The position numbers and the translations under genes were made by a program. This document shows, one piece after another, positions 43,331-53,009 of a DNA stretch of 64,000 nt. Positions within the stretch are counted from its first letter, which is position 1. Each line of letters starts with the position of its first letter. A model generated the notes under the pieces. The model made no database searches, was not told where the DNA came from, and saw only the letters and a program-made list of their open reading frames with translations. The stretch is from JBDGYW01 sp964518955. Lineage in GTDB: Bacteria; Gemmatimonadota; Gemmatimonadetes; Gemmatimonadales; GWC2-71-9. The stretch spans positions 1 to 64,000 of the forward strand of contig CAZFHS010000015.1 of assembly GCA_964518955.1 (NCBI GenBank), given 5' to 3'.

Positions 43331-44164
43331 CTACCGGAAGATCTTCGCTTCTAGAATCGCTCGAAAAACGCGCCGCGCCTCGCCACGGAGTCTAGGCTCT
43401 TGTAGATGCGACTCGGCGTCCAGCGTTCCAGATACTCGGAGTACGCGGCCTGAGCTAGTGATGACGTCGCATGGCAGGCTCAGTTTCTGCCGTTTCGCCA
43501 GGACAGCGGCACTTGCGACCGATCCCGTAGCGCACGCCAGGGTTTCGCCCTCGACTCCACGCTCGTAAGTCCGTACTCGCAGGGCTTCGCCTCTGACAGA
43601 GACGAAATTGACGTTTGCGCCGAGTGGAGCGAGGGTCGCATGGTTTCTGAGGTCCCTGCCCCGTGCCAGCACATCGACTTCATCTGCGTCATCTACCACA
43701 ACCACTAGGTGCGGCACGGCTACGGTGGTAAACGTTATGTCGTGCTCGCCTGGCAAGGGCTCGATTTCGGGCGAAGTCATTTCACCCACGGCCTCGATTT
43801 CGAACTCGGCAAGCTCCTGTTCGCCTTTAATGACCCTGGTGGTCACGAGACCGGCATCTGTCTCCAGCGTCATTTCGTCCTGTTTTGCGAGTTCCAACCA
43901 TCTTGCCATGCGCGTAGCGCAAAGTGCGCCGTTGCCGCACATGGGGGCTCTGCCGCCATCAGCATTGAAGAAGTGAAAGCGGATTCGTTCGGGCGCCGAC
44001 CCCGGTTCGAGCACAGCAAATCCATCTGCGCCGATACCATCTCTCCTGTCACAAGCCGCGCGGATTTGCTCCGGAGTCCATGTATCGACCGAGTAGACTC
44101 TCCCGTCAACGAACACGAAATCGTTGCCGGAACCAGTCATTTTGAAAGCGACTATGCCGTTCAT
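43331..44164 (-). CDS. dapF: Diaminopimelate epimerase
   Basis: 277 residues. DapF converts LL- to meso-diaminopimelate for lysine and peptidoglycan. The catalytic Cys pair lies in PMCGNGALC (about residue 75) and LACATGSVASA (about 215); the second block usually reads ACGTG. KMTGSGNDFVFVD at the N-terminus is diagnostic. It overlaps the next upstream gene by four bases. Confidence 0.93.
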   Translation of the reverse strand: MNGIVAFKMTGSGNDFVFVDGRVYSVDTWTPEQIRAACDRRDGIGADGFAVLEPGSAPERIRFHFFNADGGRAPMCGNGALCATRMARWLELAKQDEMTLETDAGLVTTRVIKGEQELAEFEIEAVGEMTSPEIEPLPGEHDITFTTVAVPHLVVVVDDADEVDVLARGRDLRNHATLAPLGANVNFVSVRGEALRVRTYERGVEGETLACATGSVASAAVLAKRQKLSLPCDVITSSGRVLRVSGTLDAESHLQEPRLRGEARRVFRAILEAKIFR

Positions 44165-44883
44165 ATCTTACCAAAAATCGCCTGAATTCTGAGTTTCCAG
44201 ACCATCCACACGGCCTCTCTGACAATCTTGCCCGACATTTTGCTTTCCCCGTCAGTGCGGTCGACGAAGACAATTGGTATTTCTACGATCTTGAATCCTT
44301 TGCGTTTGGCGCGGAAGCTCATCTCGATCTGAAATGCGTAGCCGTTCGAGCCCACCTTGTCGAGGTCGATTGTCTCCAGAACGGCTCTCTTGAAGCATTT
44401 GAAGCCACCAGTGGCGTCGTAGAGCTTGTTGCCGGTGATCAATTTGGCGTAGATGTTTGCGCCGTAGCTGAGCAACAGGCGCGTCATCGGCCAATTGACG
44501 ACCGTAACGCGACGGTTGAGGTAACGCGAACCGAGAACCAGGTCGTTTTCGGCTATGGCGGCCAAGAACTCGGGAATGTGTTTCGGGTTGTGAGAGAAAT
44601 CGGCATCCATCTCGAAGACGTAGGCGTAATCGCGTTCGAGGGCCCATTTGAAGCCCTCTAGATACGCTGTGCCAAGCCCCAACTTCCCTTCTCGGTGTTT
44701 GACGTGAACGCGCGGTTCGTCGGCTGCGATTCTGTCGGCGATGTCCCCAGTGCCGTCCGGAGAGTTGTCATCCACCACCAGTATATCGAGGCGATCGTCC
44801 TGCTGCAGAACCTCTGGGACAATCTGGCCAAGATTGTTGGCCTCATTGTAGGTCGGTATAATGACGACTGCCCGCTCAGCCAT
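44161..44883 (-). CDS. Polyprenol-phosphate mannosyltransferase (DPM1-like GT2)
   Basis: 240-residue GT2 enzyme. VVIIPTYNEANNLGQIV, the donor-binding VVDDNSPDGTGDIAD and the metal-binding EMDADFSHNPKHIP match bacterial DPM1-like synthases, as do GSRYLNRR and TGGFKCFKR. It would transfer a hexose, probably mannose, to polyprenyl phosphate. There is no membrane domain, as in the DPM1 group. Part of a sugar/lipid cluster with the next four genes. Confidence 0.88.
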   Translation of the reverse strand: MAERAVVIIPTYNEANNLGQIVPEVLQQDDRLDILVVDDNSPDGTGDIADRIAADEPRVHVKHREGKLGLGTAYLEGFKWALERDYAYVFEMDADFSHNPKHIPEFLAAIAENDLVLGSRYLNRRVTVVNWPMTRLLLSYGANIYAKLITGNKLYDATGGFKCFKRAVLETIDLDKVGSNGYAFQIEMSFRAKRKGFKIVEIPIVFVDRTDGESKMSGKIVREAVWMVWKLRIQAIFGKI

Positions 44884-47266
44884 TTGCCCGTCTCCGCAGC
44901 ACGGTCGGAACCGCCGTCACCACTATTACCAACACCAGTGAGATGATGGTGATGAGCTTTCCTAACCTGTAGTCCGCGCTCGCGAATTCGAGTTCGACGA
45001 GTTCAGAACCGGCAATGACGGGTATTGTAATCAACGTCATGTTGCCTCGTGAGACTGCCGTTTCGCTTCCGTCGACCGTCGCATGCCAATCAGGATACCA
45101 GTTTTCACTCACCACCACGAAGGCATCTTCTGCCGGTGGCGGTTCCAATCGCATGCGCATGGCGCCAGGTTCCCAGGTCTCGAATACCACGCGGGAAGCG
45201 AGAGGCGCAGGCAAGTCGGAGAGCGATGGGAGTTCTATATCGCTTTCCGGCGACAGGATGAGAAGCTGTTCGGGGGGGAATTCGGGATTCAGCAGTGTGT
45301 TTATTGCCTGTTCGTCGGTCAGTCGCACGGCTGCTGGAACTACCCTTCCATATGGAGGCGGTACGATCGAGCTGTATACGTCGACCTGCCCTCCGCCGGA
45401 AGTGGTCACCGCGTCCAAAGTTTTCTCATAGCGTTCGGCGAATCCCGGAACGGCTTCCTCGATGCTCGATCCAGGTGAGATCAACACGTGAGACACCGAG
45501 AATAGATCGAGCAGTTTCAGGTCGCCGCTGAACAGATATCTCCAGGCATTCTTTCCACCCATGAGCTCGTCGAACCGATGCAACTCATTGCCGTGATGCC
45601 CCAAGAGCTGCGGTATGTCCGACGATTGCAAACTCGAACCCGGATATGCATCCGCCAGGCTCAAAACTCTGTAGGGTTTCGGTGTATCCGCGATGAACTC
45701 CTTGGCCTGATCCGACCCATGGAGCTCGAGGTGACCGTCACCGAATAACCAAAACTCGCGAGCGTTGAACCAGAGGTCTCCACTCACGATCAAGGCCAGG
45801 CCAAAGCAAAGGACTGGTGCCTTCACGCGGCCTGTGAGAGCTGTTAACGCAAGTGCTCCGACGAGGCCCAGCGCCAATCCGCTAGCAATGGCTCCCCACC
45901 TGATCGACGCTGCAGCTCCTGCCGCCACCGATGCAACCGGCAGCTGGAATTGTTGTTGTACTCCTTGCGCCAAAAACGTTGCGAACCCGCCGAAAGCTCC
46001 AGCCGCAGCAAGCAGAATCACGCCTCCGGCTATTCCGAGCCATGCGAGTGAGTGCGACTTGCCCTCGCCGCGTAGCAGCCGGTCGACTCCCAATCCGGCA
46101 AATACTGCAACCACGAGCGCAACGATGAAAAGTGCCATGCCGGCAGCTCGCGTCTGTTTCACGAAGGGAACGACGTTGTACCAAAGCCGATAAAACGGGG
46201 TCGACGATCCGAGAGCTACGAGAAGGAACAGGATTCCAATACCACCGAGCCAGAATGCCAGTCGCCGCCGCCCGGCTCCCAAGCCGAGAATGGCAAGTGC
46301 CACAACGGGCAGCCCGAGATACTCTGAATGGAGCTTCGCGCCGTTAACGCCCCAATAGGTACCTGCCACACTCTGGCCGACGAACTTCGAAAAGAAGAGT
46401 TCGGGCACGTGATTCCACGGTATGGCGAAAGAGGTCGCGCCCTCCCACCCCCTATAACTCTCGGCGCGCGGCGAATACGGTATGTATTCGAAGAATGGCC
46501 AGAGTTGAATCGCACCGATTCCGAATCCGAGAACCACCGCCCCGAATGCGAAGGAGAGGTCGACGATCCGCTCTCGCATGCTGCGCTCGTTTGGCTCTCC
46601 GAAGGTCAGGTAGAGCGTGAAGATGCCGGCCGCGATCAGCATGTACTGAGCCATCTGGGGGTGTGGGCTAAGCAGTGAAAGGCCGACGACGAGAGCCAGT
46701 AGGCCGTAGCCTGCATAGCGTCTATCTCGTATCGCATGCAACAGCGCGTACAAAGCGAGCGGCAGCAAAGCCGTGACGAACAGCTTGCCGTCGTGGCCGG
46801 GGTGAACATATGAAGCGATCACGCCCGAAAGCTGGTAAGCCAATGCACCGACCACGGATCCAGCCCACGAAACCTTCAACTTCCGCAGCAGCAGATAGCC
46901 GAAGATTCCTGCGAGCACGTAATGGATCACGAAACCGAGGTTCATGGCGAACGCCGTCGGGACCAGGAGACGAAGCCATGCCGTCGGGTAAAAGATGTCG
47001 CCGTGCATTCCGGCCACGTACGGAAGACCGCCAAATATTCCCGGATTCCACAGCGGAATGTGACCCAGCGCCTTCCACTGCTCCGCCTGCCAATGGCGCC
47101 ACGCATATCCGGTGGCGTATTGGTCGCTCGCTGGCCCCGCAAGGAAATGGCCTGCCCACATGGGCAACGAGAGCACAACGATCCATAGCAAGCATAGTCC
47201 GAGCGCAGCCAGCGCTGGATACGGCGGGGTAAACCTATCGTTGACCTGCTCAGGCTGACCTGTCAA
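44876..47266 (-). CDS. YfhO-like polytopic membrane protein
   Basis: 796 residues with about a dozen membrane segments in the first two thirds and a soluble C-terminal domain ending in one more helix. The N-terminal WNPGIFGGLPYVAGMHGDIFYP and the late ENWYPDWHATVDG are typical of YfhO-type proteins, which are GT-C-like glycosyltransferases for lipid-linked sugars. Next to the DPM1-like gene (8-base overlap), it probably uses a polyprenyl-phosphate sugar to glycosylate an envelope polymer. Confidence 0.72.
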   Translation of the reverse strand: MTGQPEQVNDRFTPPYPALAALGLCLLWIVVLSLPMWAGHFLAGPASDQYATGYAWRHWQAEQWKALGHIPLWNPGIFGGLPYVAGMHGDIFYPTAWLRLLVPTAFAMNLGFVIHYVLAGIFGYLLLRKLKVSWAGSVVGALAYQLSGVIASYVHPGHDGKLFVTALLPLALYALLHAIRDRRYAGYGLLALVVGLSLLSPHPQMAQYMLIAAGIFTLYLTFGEPNERSMRERIVDLSFAFGAVVLGFGIGAIQLWPFFEYIPYSPRAESYRGWEGATSFAIPWNHVPELFFSKFVGQSVAGTYWGVNGAKLHSEYLGLPVVALAILGLGAGRRRLAFWLGGIGILFLLVALGSSTPFYRLWYNVVPFVKQTRAAGMALFIVALVVAVFAGLGVDRLLRGEGKSHSLAWLGIAGGVILLAAAGAFGGFATFLAQGVQQQFQLPVASVAAGAAASIRWGAIASGLALGLVGALALTALTGRVKAPVLCFGLALIVSGDLWFNAREFWLFGDGHLELHGSDQAKEFIADTPKPYRVLSLADAYPGSSLQSSDIPQLLGHHGNELHRFDELMGGKNAWRYLFSGDLKLLDLFSVSHVLISPGSSIEEAVPGFAERYEKTLDAVTTSGGGQVDVYSSIVPPPYGRVVPAAVRLTDEQAINTLLNPEFPPEQLLILSPESDIELPSLSDLPAPLASRVVFETWEPGAMRMRLEPPPAEDAFVVVSENWYPDWHATVDGSETAVSRGNMTLITIPVIAGSELVELEFASADYRLGKLITIISLVLVIVVTAVPTVLRRRANG

Positions 47267-48209
47267 CCGATTGCTCCTTCTTTCGATCTACAAACAAAGC
47301 TACGAATGCCGCGCTCGCTTCTGTGGCTGTGAGCAATAGTCGTGATGCAATGCTCAAAGCGAGTGCACCGCCGCTACCCAAAACCGGTGCAAGGAGTGCG
47401 ACGTACACCGCCTCGCGAACCCCCACCCCACCGGGCGCAGGCAACGCCAACAGCCCAACAATATAGCCAGCCGCAAAGACTCCTGTTGCTTCGACAATCG
47501 TCAGCGCCGGAGTCTCGAAGATTCCCCTGGCCAGCATCCAAAATGCCAATCCGTATGCTATCCAACTCAACAATGTGACAGCAGCGCCTGCAAGCGCACT
47601 TCGAAGCGGAAGCGCTCGGAATTCGGTTGCAGGCGCAATCATCTTGGCAAACGACTCTGCCAGCGGTTTCCAAACCAGTCCCAGCAGCGCTACCACGGCC
47701 AGACAACCCGCAAGCACGAGCGCGATTGGCGATGTTGCGCCGGGTGCGCCAACGCTCACAATCACTGCCCCGGTGCCGATTGCCAGAACCTGCATTACGA
47801 TCGCCGATCCCGCCGCCGCCCATCCTGCGGCCCCTGCTCTTTGAGCCAATACGGCTAGAGCCGCGACACTCCATACTTTCCCAGGTAGGTATCGGCCGAG
47901 GTTCGAGAGGCACCATATCCGAAGCGCCGGGCCATAGTCGAGCGTTTGCCCCCACCCCAGCAGAATCTGTCGCCACGCCGCAATGAGCATTCCATATGAG
48001 CCCCATACCAGAATTGCGGCAAAAAGGATCCACACTGGATTGAAGCGAAATGTTGCGTCCAGGCTGCGGAGTCTCGACCAATTCAGGAATAGGTATCTGC
48101 CGACGAACCAGATCAGGAGTGCGGCCAGCAATGCTTGGCCGGACCAAACGAGCAGCTTTCGAGCGCGAGTCTTATCCACGTGCCAGAGCCCGGCGGTAGA
48201 CGCTTTCAA
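47250..48209 (-). CDS. UPF0104/LPG-synthase transmembrane family protein
   Basis: 319 residues, eight or so membrane helices (for example LLIWFVGRYLFL, ILFAAILVWGSYGMLIAAW, GYIVGLLALPAPGGVGVREAVYV). APGGVGVREA is the hallmark of the UPF0104/AglD-like family. Members act as flippases or as lysyl-phosphatidylglycerol synthase membrane parts. Start is uncertain: TTG 48209 or GTG 48179, the latter overlapping the upstream stop by eight bases. Confidence 0.75.
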   Translation of the reverse strand: MKASTAGLWHVDKTRARKLLVWSGQALLAALLIWFVGRYLFLNWSRLRSLDATFRFNPVWILFAAILVWGSYGMLIAAWRQILLGWGQTLDYGPALRIWCLSNLGRYLPGKVWSVAALAVLAQRAGAAGWAAAGSAIVMQVLAIGTGAVIVSVGAPGATSPIALVLAGCLAVVALLGLVWKPLAESFAKMIAPATEFRALPLRSALAGAAVTLLSWIAYGLAFWMLARGIFETPALTIVEATGVFAAGYIVGLLALPAPGGVGVREAVYVALLAPVLGSGGALALSIASRLLLTATEASAAFVALFVDRKKEQSVDRSA

Positions 48210-49341
48210 ATAGCCCTGCTACCGCGGCTGGGTTGATTTGATTCTTGAGTTCCTCACCCTTCTGACCGGCGAGGTGCCTGGTTTCAGTGTCGCCCACAAT
48301 CGACTCTATCTCTTGTGCCATCTGACGGGCGTTAGTTCCATCGACGAGTCGACCCGCACCAGTCAACGGAACAAAGTCTCGGACTCCACCGCCCTGGCGT
48401 GCCGCAATAACCGGCACACCCAGCAAAAACGCTTCGACCGCCGCCAGCCCCAGCCCTTCATCCACGGCGGGAAAGGCAAATACGTCTGCATCACCTATTT
48501 CTGTGGGAACGGACTCGGGCGGAACGGCTCCTACAAACCGCGTTATGTCGGCAATGCCTAGTTGCTTGGCTCTATGCTCCAGCGCTCTGCGATCGGGGCC
48601 GTCTCCGACAACCTTGAGAGACACCGCGTTGTCGCTCTTCTTGAGCAGTGCCATTGCTTCCAGCAGCACGGCGAGGTTTTTCTGCCCAACCAGCCGTCCA
48701 ACCGTTACGACTCCACCCCCTCCCCTGCTCTGTCTCACGTATCGATCGACGTCGAGTGGCATCGGTTGAACGATGATCTCACCTGGGTCGATCCCGGCTG
48801 CTGCTGCAGCTCCTTCTGCCAGAAAACTCGACACCGCCGTCACCACGGCGGCATTCCGCAGGACGTAGCGTGCAAGCTGCCGCGCCATCTTGGACCGCCT
48901 GAGGATCGCGACATCGGTGCCGTGGAGAGTGAGCACATACGGACGGTGAGAGGCAATGCCGGCGAACAGTGCCGACACGCCGCCAGGCACCCACCAATGC
49001 GCATGCAGTAGATCCGCATGTGTTTCGCGGACAGTGCCTAGAGCGACACCCGCCTGCGAAGCGATCATCGAAAACACCGATGCCATTCCGGCGAACGATT
49101 TCGCCGCATCTGCCATATTGCCCCGATAGGCTAGAGTCTCGCGAGCGGCAGGTCCATAGCGGCAACGGCGTATTTCGATGCCGTTCCTATCGACCTTTCC
49201 ACCTGTTCCTTCGTCAGCGGGAACCACGAGGATCGTTGAGTGTCCTCGATCTTGCAGGGCCACGCAGAGTCGTTCGATAAACGCTCCAGCAACGTCACCC
49301 TCCCAACGGGGATAGGAGTGGGCGACGGCGACTACTTGCAT
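48172..49341 (-). CDS. GT4 family glycosyltransferase
   Basis: 389 residues, GT-B fold. The N-terminal domain starts VVAVAHSYPRWEGDVAGAFI; the C-terminal donor domain has VVTVGRLVGQKNLAVLLEA, the E-x7-E region PAVDEGLGLAAVEAFLLGVPV and VVGDGPDRRALE. It transfers a sugar from a nucleotide donor; acceptor unknown. It belongs with the surrounding polyprenol-sugar genes. Confidence 0.85.
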   Translation of the reverse strand: MQVVAVAHSYPRWEGDVAGAFIERLCVALQDRGHSTILVVPADEGTGGKVDRNGIEIRRCRYGPAARETLAYRGNMADAAKSFAGMASVFSMIASQAGVALGTVRETHADLLHAHWWVPGGVSALFAGIASHRPYVLTLHGTDVAILRRSKMARQLARYVLRNAAVVTAVSSFLAEGAAAAAGIDPGEIIVQPMPLDVDRYVRQSRGGGGVVTVGRLVGQKNLAVLLEAMALLKKSDNAVSLKVVGDGPDRRALEHRAKQLGIADITRFVGAVPPESVPTEIGDADVFAFPAVDEGLGLAAVEAFLLGVPVIAARQGGGVRDFVPLTGAGRLVDGTNARQMAQEIESIVGDTETRHLAGQKGEELKNQINPAAVAGLFESVYRRALARG

Positions 49342-49351
49342 GGAGGGAGAC

Positions 49352-50317
49352 CTAGCGGTCGCGCCGTTCTGGTTCCGAGGCGAGGCGTTCCACCGATTTG
49401 GTCAATGCCCTGAGCTCTTCTCTCTGGGCTGCGAGCATTTCGCCGACGAAACCAAATCCGAATAGCGCAATGCCTGATATGACGAGGACCAACACCAGGT
49501 AGAGTAGCGGGCGCAAACCAACTCCAAACCCAAAGCGGAGAACGATGGCCGCGATGCCTGTGAGGAATCCCAAAATGAACAGGACGCTTCCGGTCAGACC
49601 GAAGAACAACAGCGGTTTGCGGCCGAACCGAAGCTGGAACCAAACCGACAAGAGGTCGAGCACACCGACAGGAATCCTGCTCAACCCGAATTTCGAAATG
49701 CCGGCCCGCCGAGGCTGCAACGTCACCGGGCGCTCTGTAATTCGAAAGCCGTCTGCCGCTGCGATTGGGACGATGAATCGGTGCCAATCGGGGCGTGAGG
49801 GAACCACATCCATAACCTCTCTGCGATACGCTTTCACAGCGTTCAAATCGGTAACGCGAATCCCGAACAACCAGCGGCAGAGCCTATTGTACACGCCCGA
49901 CACAAATGCCTTTTCGTAATGCCCCTGCTTGGTGCCGGTGACGATGTCGACCTCGCCCTTCATGATCGGTTCGATCAGCGAGGGAATCTCAGCGGGTACG
50001 AATTGGAGGTCGGCTGGATAGAAGACGAAAATCCGCCCGTCAGCCACTTCCCCTCCCGATCTCAATGCGTCGGCAATACCCCTGCGCGTTCTATGTGTGA
50101 CGACGCGAAGAAATTTGAACTCGTTCTGTAACCGTGTCAGAATGGCTGGAGTGTCGTCTTCGCTTCCGTCATCGACGACCACGAGCTCACAACCGTAGTC
50201 GACCGCCGAGAATGCGTCGGCACATTGGCGTACGAATTCAGGCAGGTTTTCTGCCTCATCTTTTGCTGGTACGAGGACGCTCACCTCGACGGTCTTGCCG
50301 TCGCTGGTAAGTGTCAT
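49352..50317 (-). CDS. GT2 glycosyltransferase with C-terminal membrane domain (GtrB/DPM-like)
   Basis: 321 residues. GT2 core: VLVPAKDEAENLPEFVRQC, VVVDDGSEDDTPAIL and YPADLQFVPAEIP. Two C-terminal membrane segments (FFGLTGSVLFILGFLTGIAAIVL, then YLVLVLVISGIALFGFGFVG) place it with GtrB-type polyprenyl-phosphate glucosyl/mannosyltransferases. Overlaps rpoN by four bases, so the sugar cluster is coupled to the operon upstream. Confidence 0.85.
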   Translation of the reverse strand: MTLTSDGKTVEVSVLVPAKDEAENLPEFVRQCADAFSAVDYGCELVVVDDGSEDDTPAILTRLQNEFKFLRVVTHRTRRGIADALRSGGEVADGRIFVFYPADLQFVPAEIPSLIEPIMKGEVDIVTGTKQGHYEKAFVSGVYNRLCRWLFGIRVTDLNAVKAYRREVMDVVPSRPDWHRFIVPIAAADGFRITERPVTLQPRRAGISKFGLSRIPVGVLDLLSVWFQLRFGRKPLLFFGLTGSVLFILGFLTGIAAIVLRFGFGVGLRPLLYLVLVLVISGIALFGFGFVGEMLAAQREELRALTKSVERLASEPERRDR

Positions 50318-51828
50318 ACCCGCTTACGCATCCTTGCCGGGAGAATGCCAAGCTGATCTCTATATTTGGCGACGGTGCGGCGTGCGATCTTCACGCCACG
50401 TTCTTGCAGCGCTTTGACTATTGCGGAATCGGTCATCGGCGACGACTGATCTTCATCGGAGACGAGCTTTTCGATCAACGCTTTCACCGATCTGGAGCTG
50501 GCATCTTCCCCGGTAGTGGTGCCGAGGCTGCTCGAGAAGAAGAACTTGAGTGGAAACACGCCACGCGGCGTCTGCACGTATTTCTGACTCGTAACCCTGC
50601 TGACCGTCGACTCGTGCATGTCGATCACGTCTGCAACCTCTCGAAGCGTGAGCGGGTGGAGGTGCTCGACACCCTTTTCGAAGAAATTTCTCTGTCGGTC
50701 AACGATGAAGTTCATGACCTTCAGCATCGTCTGCCGGCGCTGCTCGATTGCCTGAATGAGCCAGCTGGCGCTGTTCAACTTGTCCGTAATGAAATCTCGG
50801 TTTTCGCCAACGAACTTCTTTTTGTCTCCGGCGATTTCCTGATACACCTTGCTAATTCGCAGGCGAGGCAATCCACCATCGTTCAGAAATATTCGGTAGA
50901 TCCCGTCGATCTTCTCTACGATAAGATCCGGTACCACATACGTATCACCAGATGCAAGAAATCGAAGGCCGGGCTTAGGATCTAACTTGGCCAGTTCGTC
51001 TGCGGCATCCTGCACTTCCCGGGGCTCGAGTCCATAGCGCTTGGCGAGCTCACTCCATCGGTGGGAAATGAGGTCGTCGAACGCTTCGTCCACGAGGCGG
51101 TACGTGAGCGTGTCTTCTTCTTCCAACTCTTTGAGTTGGAGTACCAAGCACTCGCGCAGATCACGAGCGGCAACACCCGGCGGATCGAGACTCTGCATGA
51201 CCTCGAGCGTTCCTTCGACTTCTGTCAGTGTGAAGGGCTCGTCTGAATCGCTGCCGCTATTGCCTCCAACCCGCAGCTTGTATTCGGCGACCAATTGATT
51301 GGCGGCGTCTACGATCTCATCCAGGATGGTTCGTTCGCGCAGATCTTCATCGGTTTCTTCTTTTGGTGCTTCGCGTTTCTCCAAGTATCCGTCTTCGCCA
51401 ATGTTGCCGATGAACAGGTCGGAAAGGAACAGTTGTCTCGAGCTGATGTCCAAGAGTTGAAGCTGATCACGCAGATGGTCTGCCAGATCCCGAGTCTCGA
51501 CCGGAGTGGGCTCGTAGTACTCCTTCTCCTCGTGTTCGGCTCTCCTGCCGCCAGTACTGAACCCGTCGAGGATTATGTCTTCCCAGTTGATCTCGTCTTT
51601 GCCCTCGACCTCGTCCGTCTTTTCCTTTTCCTTCTCTTTGTCGGTGGTTCGTTCTTCTTCCTCGTCGGGCTCCTGCATTTCGAGGAACGGATTTGTGAGA
51701 AGTTCGCCCTTTAGGTGTTGTTGCAGATCGAGCATGGGCATGTACAGGAGATCCATCGCCTGGTACAGGCGAGGGTTCATCCTCAGCTCCTGCTTCATGA
51801 CCACACTTTGCTGCATCGAGATCTTCAC
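50314..51828 (-). CDS. rpoN: RNA polymerase sigma-54 factor
   Basis: 504 residues. Region I (MKQELRMNPRLYQAMDLLYMPMLDLQQHLKGEL) is followed by an acidic region II, the core-binding domain (LDPPGVAARDLRECL), the HTH with DMHESTVSRVTSQKYVQTPRGVFPLKFFF, and the RpoN box ARRTVAKYR near the end. Sigma-54 needs an AAA+ activator, none of which is in the window. It is placed after lptB with a four-base overlap, as in Proteobacteria. Confidence 0.96.
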   Translation of the reverse strand: MKISMQQSVVMKQELRMNPRLYQAMDLLYMPMLDLQQHLKGELLTNPFLEMQEPDEEEERTTDKEKEKEKTDEVEGKDEINWEDIILDGFSTGGRRAEHEEKEYYEPTPVETRDLADHLRDQLQLLDISSRQLFLSDLFIGNIGEDGYLEKREAPKEETDEDLRERTILDEIVDAANQLVAEYKLRVGGNSGSDSDEPFTLTEVEGTLEVMQSLDPPGVAARDLRECLVLQLKELEEEDTLTYRLVDEAFDDLISHRWSELAKRYGLEPREVQDAADELAKLDPKPGLRFLASGDTYVVPDLIVEKIDGIYRIFLNDGGLPRLRISKVYQEIAGDKKKFVGENRDFITDKLNSASWLIQAIEQRRQTMLKVMNFIVDRQRNFFEKGVEHLHPLTLREVADVIDMHESTVSRVTSQKYVQTPRGVFPLKFFFSSSLGTTTGEDASSRSVKALIEKLVSDEDQSSPMTDSAIVKALQERGVKIARRTVAKYRDQLGILPARMRKRV

Positions 51829-53009
51829 GCCACTGCCCCCAGTCGTTCCCGTAACCTGCTTGTAAGTATGGGACCCAGATAAAGATCGGCTACTCGATCA
51901 TCAAACACCAGTTCCCTTACTGTACCGGATACTTGCACCTTCCCTTCAAACATGATGTACGCGCGGTCGACGATGTCCAGGGTCTGTTCGACGTTGTGGT
52001 CTGTGATCAGCACTCCTATTCCCCTGCGCCTGAGTCCAGCCACGATGGTCTGAATGTCATTTACCGCAATCGGATCGACGCCAGCGAATGGCTCATCGAG
52101 CAACATGAACTTCGGCGACGTCACGAGTGCGCGCGTGATCTCAAGTCTGCGACGTTCTCCCCCCGACAACTTGTATGCAGGTACATGACGTACATATCGG
52201 ATAGAAAGCTCATCTAGTAAAGTCTCGAGGCGTTCCGAGCGTTCACCCGGCGATATTGGCAGCGTCTCGAGGATGGCACTGACATTGTCTTCGACGGACA
52301 GCTTTCTGAAGATCGACGGTTCTTGGGCGAGATACCCGATCCCCGCTCTCGCCCGCTTGAACATCGGCAGGGTCGAGATGTCTGCCCCGTCGAGTGATAT
52401 GTGGCCGGCATCGGGACGCACCAATCCGACGATCATATAAAAGGTGGTAGTTTTGCCTGCTCCGTTCGGTCCCAGTAACCCGACGATTTCACCCTGTCTG
52501 ACGGAGACGTCCACCTTGTCTACGACGGTGCGCCTCCGGTACGCCTTTGTGAGACCGTGTCCCTGCAGGATGCTGCCGGTTGGCTCGGGTACAGTGCACG
52601 CCGCTGATGCCTCGGCTTCACGGATCGCGTCGAACGCCATTCGCATCAGTTCGTCGCGGATCTCCGTGCCCCCCGCTTTGAGGTCCGACCACATCTCAGC
52701 AACTACCCTGACGTGATCCTCATCTTGGAGCGACGCATCGGTGGGAGCAATGATCCCGGCTGTAGCCAACCTCGGCAGTACCGCGGCTCTCAGGTGTTGC
52801 CGAACCTGATCCACCGAAAGCACCCCTCTTTGCTGCCCGGCGTCGCCACGCTCTCGTCGCTCGAGTTCGAGGTATTCCTGTCGGTACGCAACCGCAAGCG
52901 CACCGAACTGAGCGGCGCCGTCGTCGTTGGCAACGTCGACAATGGCTGCGACAGCCAACGGGAGAGACGGGTCTTTGAGCGCGAGCGAAGCTCGCAGTGA
53001 GTCGTTCAC
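51825..53009 (-). CDS. lptB: LPS export ATPase LptB with extra N-terminal domain
   Basis: 394 residues; usual LptB is about 240. The C-terminal 245 residues are standard LptB: LLGPNGAGKTTTFYMIVGL (Walker A), YLAQEPSIFRKLSVEDN, LSGGERRRLEITRAL and FMLLDEPFAGVDPI. The first 147 residues are not part of LptB; they are helical and acidic (for example FGALAVAYRQEYLELERRERG and QVRQHLRAAVLPRL) with no recognised family. The GTG start overlaps the lptA stop by four bases, like the other genes of this operon, which supports the long form. An internal start near residue 121 cannot be excluded. Confidence 0.88.
   Translation of the reverse strand: MNDSLRASLALKDPSLPLAVAAIVDVANDDGAAQFGALAVAYRQEYLELERRERGDAGQQRGVLSVDQVRQHLRAAVLPRLATAGIIAPTDASLQDEDHVRVVAEMWSDLKAGGTEIRDELMRMAFDAIREAEASAACTVPEPTGSILQGHGLTKAYRRRTVVDKVDVSVRQGEIVGLLGPNGAGKTTTFYMIVGLVRPDAGHISLDGADISTLPMFKRARAGIGYLAQEPSIFRKLSVEDNVSAILETLPISPGERSERLETLLDELSIRYVRHVPAYKLSGGERRRLEITRALVTSPKFMLLDEPFAGVDPIAVNDIQTIVAGLRRRGIGVLITDHNVEQTLDIVDRAYIMFEGKVQVSGTVRELVFDDRVADLYLGPILTSRLRERLGAVA

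Noticed and set aside
43289..43354. Short frame GTG ACT GCC ... TAG (21 codons) facing dapF, possibly a gene remnant
   Set aside because: Its second half is antisense to the dapF 3' end and it has no ribosome site or recognisable homology; it is probably chance.
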